A DNA stretch of 64,000 nucleotides, from contig BTPG01000005.1 in the NCBI GenBank assembly GCA_036245525.1, forward strand, positions 128,727,299 through 128,791,298, in the 5' to 3' direction. A model generated the notes under the pieces. That model was not told the DNA's origin. It worked only from the letters and a program-made list of their open reading frames with translations, and did no database searches. Positions 20,531 through 30,383 of this stretch are shown piece by piece; the first letter of the stretch is position 1; every line of letters begins with the position of its first letter. A program made the position numbers and the translations under genes. Origin of the DNA: Semisulcospira habei. Its lineage: Eukaryota; Mollusca; Gastropoda; Semisulcospiridae.

Positions 20531-21130
20531 GCATGGAGGGAGGTTCCACCTCGTCGCGAAGAGGTCTAGCATGGTAGTCTCCCAACTGGTCCCAGCCTTC
20601 TGGAAGCTGTCTGGCCAGAGTGTCCACCCGGTGTGGAGAAGCTGGCTGCACCGCAGGGGAGAGTTGGCTAGAACAGTCAGATGCCCCGGGATGAGTCTCG
20701 CGCGAAGCGGGATGCCCCGATCCTCGCCCCAGCGGAACACCTGGTGGAGAAGGATGCAAGCGAGTGAAGGCGGGTCCCGCCCTGTTCCTGGATGTAGGGG
20801 ACGACGGTGGAGATGTCGGCCAAGACTAGGAGTTCATGGTGCCAACGGCGAGACTCCCATGACGTGAGGGTCTGCCACAACACTTGGCTGCCGGTACCTG
20901 AGTCGGTCGATCTGGGGTGGTCCTCATCAGTGACCCTGGTCCAGTAGCCCGAAACCGCAACAGTGCCAAGGGAGACAGTGGAGACCAGGAGAACGGAGAT
21001 CATGGCCGAGGAACCGCCTGGTCCCCACGGAAGATGCGTCAAACGGTCCAACAGCCGCCCAGGACATGTCCCTCCTGTCGCAGGCTCGTCCGGTCACGTG
21101 TCCAACCGTAGCTAAGGGTACCACAGCCAC
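20465..21130 (-). pseudogene. DIRS-3 RNase H and RT tail remnant
   Basis: Minus-strand fragments match the RNase H end of the DIRS polymerase: HHELLVLADISTVVPYIQEQ, LRARLIPGHLTVLANS, and METTMLDLFATRWN-like text (WETTMLDLFATRWN). Frames are broken. The segment joins directly to a second, more diverged copy of the recombinase start. Confidence 0.7.
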
Positions 21131-22620
21131 GTGGAGAAATCTCTCGCAGCGAAGGCTTGCTGCGTAACCTCAAGGCGCGGGAGAAGAGGTCTCGGGCTGT
21201 AGACATCAAACGTGGTGGCGGTCTGTCAAAGGTCAGGGCGCTGGCGGTCCACCAGCATAATCCGCAGCACGAATTCACTAGGCCCAGTTCCACATCGCAA
21301 ACTTGATCCAGAGCAGGAGCTTGGAAGCAGCACCGTAGGTCGGTGGGTTGAAAGGCCTTCCCACGAGGTGGAGGGTGACGACCGCTCCGGGCTGCGGAGA
21401 TGAACGGGGAAGGGTGAAGCAAAGGAGCATGTCCTGCGGAAGTCCCTGAAAACTCTTGGCTGGGAAGCGAAGTCTCGATCCCGCACCACCGGCCACTGGG
21501 CGAGGAGGATGGACGAGGAACCGCGGCCCACCCCGCGGGAAGAGGGCATAGATTGCGGTGCTGTCGGAGACGGTGAGAAGGTCCAGATGTCGCTAACGAA
21601 AACCCGAAGCTGGATCCCTAGGAGCGGGGGCTGTCCGCCGGAGGCCGAGTAGCATCTCGGAATCAGGTGAACTCCCCTGTAGGCGAGACTTGTGACAGCG
21701 AAGGGACAACAGAAGTGAAGGCGCGCAGAGGTACTCTCCCGTCGCGAGAGCCGCCCAGCGAAGGAGATGACGGTCATCTGTAGAACGTCACCCGGGAAAA
21801 CAGGAGCTGCCGAAGCAGAAGACACTGAAGCATCAATGGGGAAGAGGGCCTGCTGCGGTACACCGGTCCATGGAGGGCTCCTACTCTAGGAGCACCCGTC
21901 ACGCTGAGTGTGCGTACCCGCAGAATTCGCCGCTCCGGAGATCGCCGTACGTGAAGATGGAGCGAGACTCCATCCCAAGGAGGCGTGAAGTCAGCCGTGC
22001 CCGCGTAGACCCAGAAGCCGTGCCTGTCGAGGAAACTTGAAGAGAAACTCGAGCTGTCTTCAAGAGGGCTCTGACCTCTATCGCTAGGGAAGATTGGTGT
22101 TGATGTGTAGCCCGGAAGCGCCCGTCTGGTTCTGCCCACCACGACGAACCGCGGCGGATGAGCCCCCGGAGGCCATGGCTGGAGACGGGTTGTCTGGGGA
22201 CGCACCAAATCATACTGCTCTCAGGAGGCTTCGTCCGATTCCGCACTAACAAACGTCTATGGCCGTCGAAGTGGAAGCACAAGACGCCCAACTGGCAGGA
22301 GCGCGTGTCGGCTGTCGTAGTCGGTACCAGCGATCAGGAGATCGAGGCAGTAGTGCAGGTGGCCTCCTGAAGCACGTGTTCCCCCGGAGAAGTAGCCGGA
22401 AAGGCGAAGGTACGCCGCGTAGTAGGTGGCGCCCAGAAGGCCAGGAGGTCTGGATCCGCGGCGAGCGGAGGGCGTCTCCGAGCCCCGCAGCGTGTAACGA
22501 AGTCCAGAATCCGTAGGTTGCCGCGCAAGAACATGGAACCAAGCGAAACGACCCTGTAGTGCCGGCAGGAATCTGGCGTCTGTCGCCGAAGCTAGAAGAG
22601 AAAAAGCGGCACATCTCTAC
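21130..22620 (-). pseudogene. Second, more diverged DIRS fragment inside DIRS-3
   Basis: At 21190-21130 the minus strand reads PRLEVTQQAFAARDFS, the recombinase start again. Upstream (21500-21250) come RPFNPPTYGAASKLLLWIK, resembling the PPTVLIPKVLLKLRG tail of RT, and near 21560 LLTVSDSTAIYALFPRGG, resembling SDNSTVVAYIQKQGG of RNase H. So an RNase H to recombinase-start module occurs twice in one element: a duplication or an older nested element of another subfamily. Confidence 0.5.
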
Positions 22621-22629
22621 AGCGCTAAC

Positions 22630-23960
22630 TTACCTGCCAACTGAAAGCGCTTAACGTATGAACACTGTGATTAAACTCTATGCTCATGCATAGTGTTCAC
22701 ACAGTAGGGTAAATACGGTACAGTAGTTGTCAGCGGTTTGTTTGTGCCGATAGTCCGTGCGGCTCGTGGCCCTCATGGAATCTTTAAAGAACGTTCGACA
22801 CGGGGAGTTTTAGTGAGTTGTAGGCGAGAGTTCAGTCTGTCAGAGGTCTAAATACGTTAGTGCGGGCTATATCGTCGGTGGGTACAGACGTATGTGAGAT
22901 ACCTTAGCCCGTATTCCAAGACTCTGAAACCTAGAATTCAGGTATGTTTTGATATGTATTATTGATGGTTACTGTGTTAAAGATAGTATGCGTTGGTAAG
23001 AGTAATTTGGTTGTATAGCATTGTCTGGTTTGGTTCAGTTATGTTGGTTTGGAATTCAGTGAGTAAACCGGTGTTTTTCGTATACAGTTATTTACCGAGA
23101 TGGATAACTAAAGGAATGTGAGGAGTGTATGTCTAAGTCGTTATGAAGGTAGTACGTGGTTGGTTAAGCATAGTTATTTCCAGTGTATAGAATAGTGTAT
23201 GGCGAGGGTGTTAGGTTATAGTCTGTTTCAAGGTAGTGACAGAGTTATGGGGGTGTTACGAAAGTAGTCGGGTTATGAAGCACGTGTGTGTGTGAATGAA
23301 CGTGTGAGTTATTTGTATCAGCCAGGTTACGTAATGTATCTCATATTATCCAATATGTGTTTGTGTTTAGCAAGTTAGGACTTTATTTATTCGAGTGCTT
23401 GTCGAGGTTGGAGCGACGGACGCCTAGATGTCAGTCACCAGGGACCTAAAGCGAGGTCATCACTCCATCTCTTCACTCGGGGAGTGAGCGGCCGGTGCCA
23501 AGACACTTGGGTCACAGCGAAGATACAGTACGAGTAACGAGGACGTCCACAATACGAGAGACAGGACGACTCGAGGAGCGTACGAGAAGGGACTTGCACA
23601 CCTAGACGTGAAAGGACTGAACGTAACCAGACGAGAACACCAAACAGGTTGGAGAGTGAGAGACTAATACCTAACCTGGCATCGATATTGTGTGTATGTG
23701 GGTGTGATGTTTGGGAAGCTGATAGTGGGGAAGAAGTGGTGTATATACTTGTGATAGTTTGTGAGCATTCTTCTTATATTGTTTATTTTGTATAAAAGTT
23801 ACGTTAGAAAGGGAGCCCGTGTGTTGAGTTTTTACCGCATGAATGCGCCCGTCTGAGTCAGTGGCAGTGTATGCGTCTGTTGTGCGAGAGTCTGTACGTA
23901 TGACTGGGGGCAAGTCTGCGTGCATTACAAACACAGCCTAGAACCCCACACGCCCTCCTC
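22630..23960. other. Unexplained non-DIRS insert within DIRS-3
   Basis: About 1.3 kb has lower GC, many GT-rich words and no resemblance to the other DIRS copies. It starts near a small inverted pair (gaacactgtg / tagtgttcacacag). A TATAAAAG box lies at 23791-23798 in a T-rich context. No coding frame is recognised; a solo LTR or other foreign repeat is possible. Confidence 0.35.
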
Positions 23961-24414
23961 CTAGGGGCCTCCACCGAAGTGCGCAGAGAACAAGGCACAG
24001 AACACCTGGGTGTCGAAGTCTACAGATTTACGCGGAAGGCACGTCCATGGTGAGGCAACGTCGCCGGGGTACTGGTAAGAGGCAGAACACTTCTGTAGAA
24101 TTATGGCAGTCTTGGACAGTCGTACTGAAGTCCCTACGGCATGTGTGAGCCTGAAGTGGCGGTAAGGACAGACTCCTCACGGCGGCTGCCGCAACAACGC
24201 GGACCATGGTCTGTAGGAGTGGCGGCCTGTCACCCGAACAAGGGTCCGCTTGGTTCTTCCAACCCCCAGTGTTCCTTCAGTCTTGCTTACGTCACACGTG
24301 GTAGACAGGACGCGTGAGCCCATCGCGCGCTCGGCTCGTCGTTCCCTTGTGCGGCGAGGATGCTCTCTACCGTACAGCTGTTGGGCGCAGTCGAGCCACC
24401 TCCTCACCGACCTG

Positions 24415-25110
24415 GGCGCGTGACGCTGAACGCTCGTAGATCCTATGGGACTTTTGGTCCTGGCAGGCGCCAGGCTCGTGCTTGTACTGACTAGGGAGCG
24501 AATGCCGAACGTTCATCGAGCAGACGCTGCTCGTGGTCCCGGCTTTCAGTCAGTTGTCCAGTCACGGAGACTCGTCACTGACACGAGAGTGGGACGCTGA
24601 ACGTCTGTCGGTCCAGAGTGATAGGTGGTCCCGGTATGCGCCAGGCACATGCCCCAAACTCTGCTGTGAGTGGGATGCCGAACGTACGGAGACCTGACGA
24701 GTTTTTCGGGTCCTGGCGTGCGCAAGGCTCGTGCTGCGTGACTCTGCGCAGTGAGCGCGCGTTCTTCCGTTCTGTCCGTTCGTCTGGCCATGGCGTCTGG
24801 ACCGAGGCTTTGACCCTCATTGGTGCGAGAGCTGGCGTCGGCCCGGTAGTGGCGGCTCGGTAGTCTAGACGGGGGCGTGATCCCATTGAGAGTTCGCCTC
24901 GTGCCTCTCTTCCCGAAGCATTGAGCGTGCTACCGTCCTTCAGCTTCTGGATTTCGCCGTCTGATCCGGGGCTAAGACTGCCGTAATGCATGTGCTAGCA
25001 TCTTCCCGGTAGTAGTTAAACTGGCCCGTGGCAGCTCGTCACTGACCTGTGATCGGGAAGCCGAGTGTTCGTAGTCTCTAGGGGCGGGATCCCATCACGT
25101 GTGCGCGTCG
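24415..25110. repeat. Degenerate tandem repeat in DIRS-3 gag zone
   Basis: The word gggaygccgaacgt recurs (near 24420, 24495, 24588, 24666 and, degraded, 25050), with shared companions such as gtcctggcrtgcgc and ctcgtcactgac. The spacing is irregular, about 75-95 bp at first. It occupies the place where Gag repeats and the SR domain lie in other copies. Confidence 0.5.
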
Positions 25111-25209
25111 TGCCCCTCTTCCCGAAGCACCGAGCGTGTCACCTTTTTCCATCCAATACTGCGTACCGCCGTCTGGTCTGTGGCTAAGATCGTTGAAGTG
25201 AGTGTGCCG

Positions 25210-25790
25210 GCGTCTGCCTGGTAGTAGCTGGACTGGTCTGATTCGTCACAGTCATGGGGAACTTAATAGGCCCTTCCGTGGTATTCTGCGCGGTAGTAGT
25301 TGTACTGGTCCAATTCGTCACGGTCATGGAGAACTCAATAGGCCCATCCGTGGTATTCTGCGCGGTAGTAGTTGTACTGATCCGATGAGTCACAGTCATG
25401 GGGAACTTAATAGGCCCATCCGAGGTAAACTGCGTGATAGTCGTTGTACTGGTCCGATGCGTCACGGTCATGGGGAATTTAATAGGCCCATCCATCGTAT
25501 TCTGCGCGGTAGTGGTTTTACTGGTCCAATTCGTCACGGTCATGGGGAACTTAATAGGCCCATCCGTGGTATTCTGCGCAGTAGTAGTTGTACTGGTCCG
25601 ATGCGTCACGGTCATGGGGAACTTAATAGGCCCATCTGTGGTAATCTGCGTGATAGTCGTTGTACTGGTCCGATGCGTCACGGTCATGGGGAAGTTAATA
25701 GGCCTATCCGTGGTATTCTGCACAGTAGTAGTTGCACTGTTCCGATCATGGTCATGGGTAACTTACTGCGCACATCCGTGGTAATCTAAG
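25210..25790. repeat. 72-bp tandem repeat array, ~7.5 units
   Basis: gtca(c/t)(a/g)gtcatgg recurs at exactly 72-bp steps (25245, 25317, 25389, 25461, 25533, 25605, 25677, partly 25749). The unit is 24 codons, so both strands stay open. On the Gag-sense strand each unit reads TTDGPIKFPMTVTHRTSTTT plus TAQN. It may derive from the (T)TDPTSG-type repeats of Gag in DIRS-5. Confidence 0.9.
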
Positions 25791-25799
25791 CGGGAGTCG

Positions 25800-26106
25800 A
25801 TGGCCGCTCCCGGGTAGGTGTCAGGCATTCACGGAGTAGAATCCCCACCGCTGGGACCATCTCTGTTCCAGCCAGGGGGCACATACACTGAAAATCGCCA
25901 CATCGCGTGCAGGTACGAGCCTGGTAACTGCAACAGAGACAACAGAGAAGAACGAACGAGCGTGGCCTCTGAGGTCGCGCACCAATAAGTACGTGCACAA
26001 GGGTGAGAACGAACTCAAACAAGTGCACAGATCGTGCCACTGCCCGGTGCTCTTCCCTTCTCCTGAGCGCCGGTCGAGGGCAGTAACCGAGGTTTTACCT
26101 GACCAT
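25800..26106 (-). pseudogene. DIRS-3 Gag N-terminus with split start
   Basis: Exon 1 is 26106-26099 (ATGGTCAG|GTAAAA). The acceptor tgtctctgttgcag ends at 25928. Spliced, it reads MVSYQARTCTRCGDFQ, the family's Cys-rich start, followed by a deletion that joins to CAPWLEQRWSQRWGFYS and a stop. The rest of Gag is not recognisable. Confidence 0.7.
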
Positions 26107-26389
26107 AACGGTGCGAGAATCAAACCCCCGCCGGTCGAAGCGACATCCTGAAGCACCACGCCGGTCGAGGCCATCCACAGGCATGCTAAGTCCAAGTCAC
26201 GAAACACATCCGAAAGTTAGAACATCTCAAGGCACAATCCAAGTGAGCTCCACTCTGAGCTAGCCCAACCCGTGCAGCCAAGACCCAACATAGTCCAAGA
26301 ACAGATCAAGTCAGAAGACGACCGGTCACATCCAACAGTAATCTCCAAAGAGCGATGTACGAACACAACCGTTACAGGCTAGCTAAGAA

Positions 26390-26586
26390 CTAAACTGAGG
26401 AATATTGGGTGAGCTCGTACCCGGATGGGGCGTAAGGGAGGCTACTCGGGTTACTGCCTGGACTATGGCGCCCCTCACCTGCCAACACTCCCTTATACGG
26501 ACACAACCAAATTTTGGCTAAAATTAGGCTAGCTAGGTAACGTTTCCTATCAGTAATACCATCGGTAATGTGTTTTGAGGAAACAA
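26390..26586 (-). repeat. DIRS-3 5' inverted terminal repeat
   Basis: It is the inverted partner of 19080-19275, ending taataccatcggtaatgtgt tttgaggaaacaaa. Confidence 0.88.
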
Positions 26587-28489
26587 AGGAAGAAGTCGCA
26601 ACCAGTATAAAGCCTCATGTTTGGCACACTAATGAACACTCTGGTAAGTATATGCAACACAGAATTACACTGAATGAACAAAATCACTCAAATATACGAA
26701 TAACATCAAATATAAACTCGCAAACATACATTAACAGAACAGACATTGTGCAGGAAAAATAAATTTCACAACCAAGAATTCACCTGCTCATCAACCATTC
26801 TTACACCACTACAAATGGAATATAAAAGCCTGGAATGCAATCAAGTAGTTATCAGTACATATGATATGTTTGACAGTTTTTCAATTTAACCCCCTAATGC
26901 ATGCTGCCACCATCATTGTAAACAGTAGCAGTGGCTGCATACACAAGGGGGTTAAGGCAGGCAGAGCCACTACTGAAGTATTTGGCAAGAGATCATCAGC
27001 ATAGATGTTGTTTGGAAATCAGAAGTACATATGTCAAATTGCAAGTGTTGTGATGAAAGCAGTGGATTAAACGTCTGGACAAACACGCAATATCACATAT
27101 TTGTTCCAGGCTTTTAATCTACCGTTTCCATCAAAACACATGCAATTATGATTCTACTTTTGATTTCCAAACATTACTATGACTAATTTGTAAAAAAGTG
27201 GCTTATTCTGAAAACAGCATATCACAATTGCATAGAGGTATCAGCTTGCATTTCATGTAGGTAATGCTTCATTGATTCAAAGTATGTTTCCATGTAGTGA
27301 CATGATGGCACTGTGGTATGCGACATGACAAAAAAGTAGCCGAACGGCAGGCGGAAAGACACTTCATGTGTATCCATACAGCGGTGTGACTTGTGGAACT
27401 GCACCTATACAAGTTACTTTGAATTGTTAAACATTTTTCGTGTACTGATGGCCATGCTCCATTCATTGTGGAATCACCATTTTTTGCTCCATGGGGTCAT
27501 ACAGTTTTGTCGCGTTACTATCACCCGCCATGCTGCTTTCACACTACACATAAGGATACATTCATTTCTTATTTCTCCACTTTTGTAAGTGTCACTGCCA
27601 TCGCATCACTACATTGAAACATACCTGCAGACATCACTACAAAAATGCCCCCCTTCTGCCTGCAGCCACTGGTAGTGTTTACTGTGCATATGGCAGCACG
27701 CATAAGGGGATTAATTGTGTAAGACATACCATTATGATAAGTAGATAGGTAGGACAAGAAAACAGAAAACATGCACAAACAACGTTGTTGTACAGGATAT
27801 TTGCTGGTGTATTTTAGGTTCAAAACTGACAATTCAGACTGTCAAAGACAATTCAGACTGTCAAACTGACAATTCAGCATTATAGTTTCCAATTACCGAT
27901 TAAAAAATTATGAATGGACTCAAACCAACTATGACTAATTACAACCTGTTTGACAAAAGCAATGAGCGGTTCAAGCAATTTCTAAAATTTTTAACGGCAA
28001 CAATTGTTAAACACTTTGCAGTACATGTACCATTTATCAAACAGTTACTTTGTACAGATGATCTCACAGGACTGCAGAGTTTCCATTACAAGTTTTTTTT
28101 TTCCGAAATAGATTTACTGAAACTGTCATCACTATCTCAATTTTCACTACAGCATCTAATTTGAAAAGTATGAGTGTTCACATTCATTTTGCAAAGACAG
28201 CTGCTGCAGCCAGTTAGTGCCTAGCAAAATAAAATCCTGAGCACCTCTTAAAACAGAGGGAAGGAAAAAGTGAGGCATGTTTAACTCTTAAACTCTATAG
28301 AATGGAAGTCATTTAGTTCTGTGAGTTATAAGAGTTAAAGCAACTGTTACCCTTTGCAGTCTACAGCATAAAGAATAAGAACATTTTGAAATGACAATTC
28401 TTGCCATTTATTTAAACTCACTCCAAAAAAATGTGAATAGCTAGTCTGATGTTTGTGAATATGATCTAAAAACAAAATGTATTATTTCT
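26587..28489. other. AT-rich noncoding DNA with two small hairpins
   Basis: There is no gene. Two ~70-bp hairpins of one family lie at 26887-26957 (aaccccctaatgcatgctgcc ... gcagtggctgcat ... aagggggttaa) and about 27645-27715 (tgcctgcagccactgg ... gcatatggcagcac ... aaggggattaa). A third is at 30132-30202. The stretch is downstream of gene 2's stop and could be 3' UTR or intergenic. Confidence 0.55.
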
Positions 28490-28705
28490 TTAACCCATTT
28501 CATACTGAGGCTAAAAGCTTCAACTTTGTACACTGCCATACGCAAGCTACATTATAGTGCTTACAGATAAGGATATAGACCAATGGCTTTAGTTCAAGGG
28601 TGGTGCCAGAATAGCTTGGCGCCTAGAGGTGCCAAGCTATTCTGGCACTACCCTTTATTATTTTAGTCAAACCTATTTCAAACACTGGTGTATTCCGAAT
28701 GTTAT
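28490..28705. repeat. Fold-back repeat copy i (variant subfamily)
   Basis: ttaacccatttcatactgag, agttcaagggtggtgccagaatagcttggcgcc-type arm paired with ggtgccaagctattctgg cactaccctt. It shares its flanks with copies b and l. Confidence 0.85.
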
Positions 28706-29424
28706 TTCAAAATGGAGAACAAATTACAGATAAAAACTGAACAAATAAATAAGTAAATAAACATGGTCCAGTGCTACGATGCAGAGCCCAAAGAAATGTA
28801 ACTCAAGATGTGGACGAGGTAGAATGACAGGCTGAAATGTACTTCAGTTTTACAGGCACTAAAGGTCACCTAACAAAATAACACCATTTTCAGCATTATA
28901 TAAGGGAGATAGAGCAAACATAGCAGCCCAAAGGTAGTTCCTGACAATGCTACAAATACAGGAGGCACGAACCTAATCACAGGCTACCTATGCTCAATCT
29001 TGGTCCATCGATCTCAGGAGATTGAAGCACAGTACTCAATTCCTAAATGTGAACCGTTTTGCTTGATTGTTACATGTGAACTGTTTGGCTTGATTCTTGC
29101 ATAACTGTTCGGTTGAATTCTCGCATGCAAACTGATTTGCTTCAAAAGTGAAAGAGGAATGAGATGCTGTCCTCAGTAGTCAAACAGACGTGGCCAACTG
29201 TTGATCAATCCATCTCTAATGACTGGAACACAGTACTCAAAGAATGATTCCTAAGTGAAAACTGTTTGGCTTTGGGAGTGAAAGTGGGGTGAGATACTGT
29301 ACTCAGTGGTTGTCACGCCTTGTTGGTCAATCCATCTTTAAAACTGAAACAAAGCACTCAAGTAGTCTTTAATTTTGTTCACCCCATTAGTGCCAGTGGT
29401 TGCAGATTTTGTTTCTGAATCTTT
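28706..29424. other. Noncoding, diverged direct repeats
   Basis: No gene. Diverged repeated phrases such as gaaa/tgaactgtttggcttg, gtgagatactgt(c/a)ctcagt and ggtcaatccatcttt recur near 29040-29120, 29260-29340 and again near 29810-29870, suggesting an old duplicated repeat. Confidence 0.4.
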
Positions 29425-29640
29425 GTTAACTCACTCAGCCCCAACACACTGCATCAAAATATGGATCGACTGATAGTTCAAGGGTGATGCCAAAACAGAG
29501 CACCGCCCATAGGCACCAAGCTATTCTAGAACCACACTTGAACTATCATGGTCAATCTGTCTCCTGAATTGTAATACAGTCTTTAGAAGGCAGCTCCAAA
29601 ATTAGGGGATTTTGATCTTTGGGCACAATGGGTTAATTTA
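29425..29640. repeat. Fold-back repeat copy j
   Basis: tcagccccaacacactgcat, gactgatagttcaagggtga and inverted partner cacacttgaactatcatgg, with a ccgcccatagg centre, ending cacaatgggttaa. Confidence 0.75.
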
Positions 29641-29865
29641 CTGCTCAACAGTCCCAGCCATCCAAGAAACATGCATACAAAGTGGCATCCGCGAGAGGCA
29701 TTGATCTTCATGTGCCCCTGCAACGCCAGAGACCCATGAGGATCTATATCTATTTTTCATTGGCAGTGAATGGGTTATGTGTCAACAAGTCAGCTTTGGG
29801 AAGCGATTAAGATACTGTCCTCAGTGGTTGTTGGGCATGGCTGATTGTCTGTCAATCTATCTTTA

Positions 29866-30077
29866 ACTCATTCTACCCCAGACACACCACAGCAAGATAA
29901 GGATCGACCATGATAGTTCAAGGGTGATGCCACAATAGCTTGGCGCCTATGGGCGCCAAGCTATTCTGGCATCACCCTTGAACTATCATGGTCGATCTGT
30001 GTCCTGCTCTAGAGTGCAGTCTTCAGTGGACAATGCCAAAATTTGCGGATTTCGGCATTGGGGTAGAATGAGTTAAA
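29866..30077. repeat. Fold-back repeat copy k, near-perfect hairpin
   Basis: 29902-29997 is a 96-nt palindrome. The 46-nt arms (gatcgaccatgatagttcaa ... agcttggcgcc) differ at one position and are separated by only a few bases. It is flanked by ctaccccagacacacc and gggtagaatgagttaa. Confidence 0.9.
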
Positions 30078-30131
30078 GGCTTGCAAATAGTGATTCCTAA
30101 ATGAATTATTTGCCTCTGGTAGTGAAATGAT

Positions 30132-30202
30132 ATTAACGCCTCTGTGCATGCTGCCTCTCGTACTGTTTACAGTACCAGTGGCAGCATGCGCAAAGGGGTT
30201 AG
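30132..30202. repeat. Small hairpin repeat, ~70 bp
   Basis: taacgcctctgtgcatgctgcc ... tactgtttacagta ... ggcagcatgcgcaaagggg tta. Same family as 26887-26957. Confidence 0.75.
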
Positions 30203-30211
30203 GTATGGTCT

Positions 30212-30383
30212 TCAGTGGTTATCGGGCTTGGCTGACTGATTGCTGCTAACAGAGGTGGGAGAGAAGAGATTCTGTCGAATGTTCATGTTGGTGGGGGTAG
30301 TTGCACTGGATGAGTTGGCGGAATCAGCACCCTCTTCTTGGCTTTGAGGTGAGTGGGGAGTAGAAGAGTTGGTGGTCTGACCC
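30212..30383 (-). CDS. Host gene 2, terminal coding exon
   Basis: The acceptor tttgttcttcag opens a 172-nt exon ending in TGA. It encodes the S/T/N/Q-rich C-terminus (GQTTNSSTPHSPQSQ ... SAKPDNH). The phase (one base completing a codon) matches the donor at 47893. Confidence 0.7.

Larger units (their letters stand above)
19042..26586 (-). mobile_element. DIRS retrotransposon copy 3 (DIRS-3), 7.5 kb, decayed and composite
   Basis: Both termini and the ICR are present and match each other (shared block cctatcagtaataccatcgg / ccgatggtattactgatagg). The interior holds a ruined recombinase, two separate RT-tail/recombinase-start segments, about 1.3 kb of unrelated-looking DNA, two tandem-repeat blocks and the split gag start. 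It is about 1 kb longer than DIRS-5 despite lacking a recognisable RT palm and capsid region. Confidence 0.88.

Noticed and set aside
25202..25789. 195-codon plus-strand frame over the 72-bp array
   Set aside because: A 72-bp repeat is 24 codons long, so any stop-free frame stays open automatically; no independent coding evidence.
25210..25790. CRISPR-like array
   Set aside because: Units are contiguous 72-bp tandem copies with no unique spacers, in an animal genome inside a retrotransposon.
29866..30077. microRNA precursor or structural RNA gene
   Set aside because: The hairpin is one of about twelve dispersed family members with shared ends, which marks a mobile fold-back repeat.
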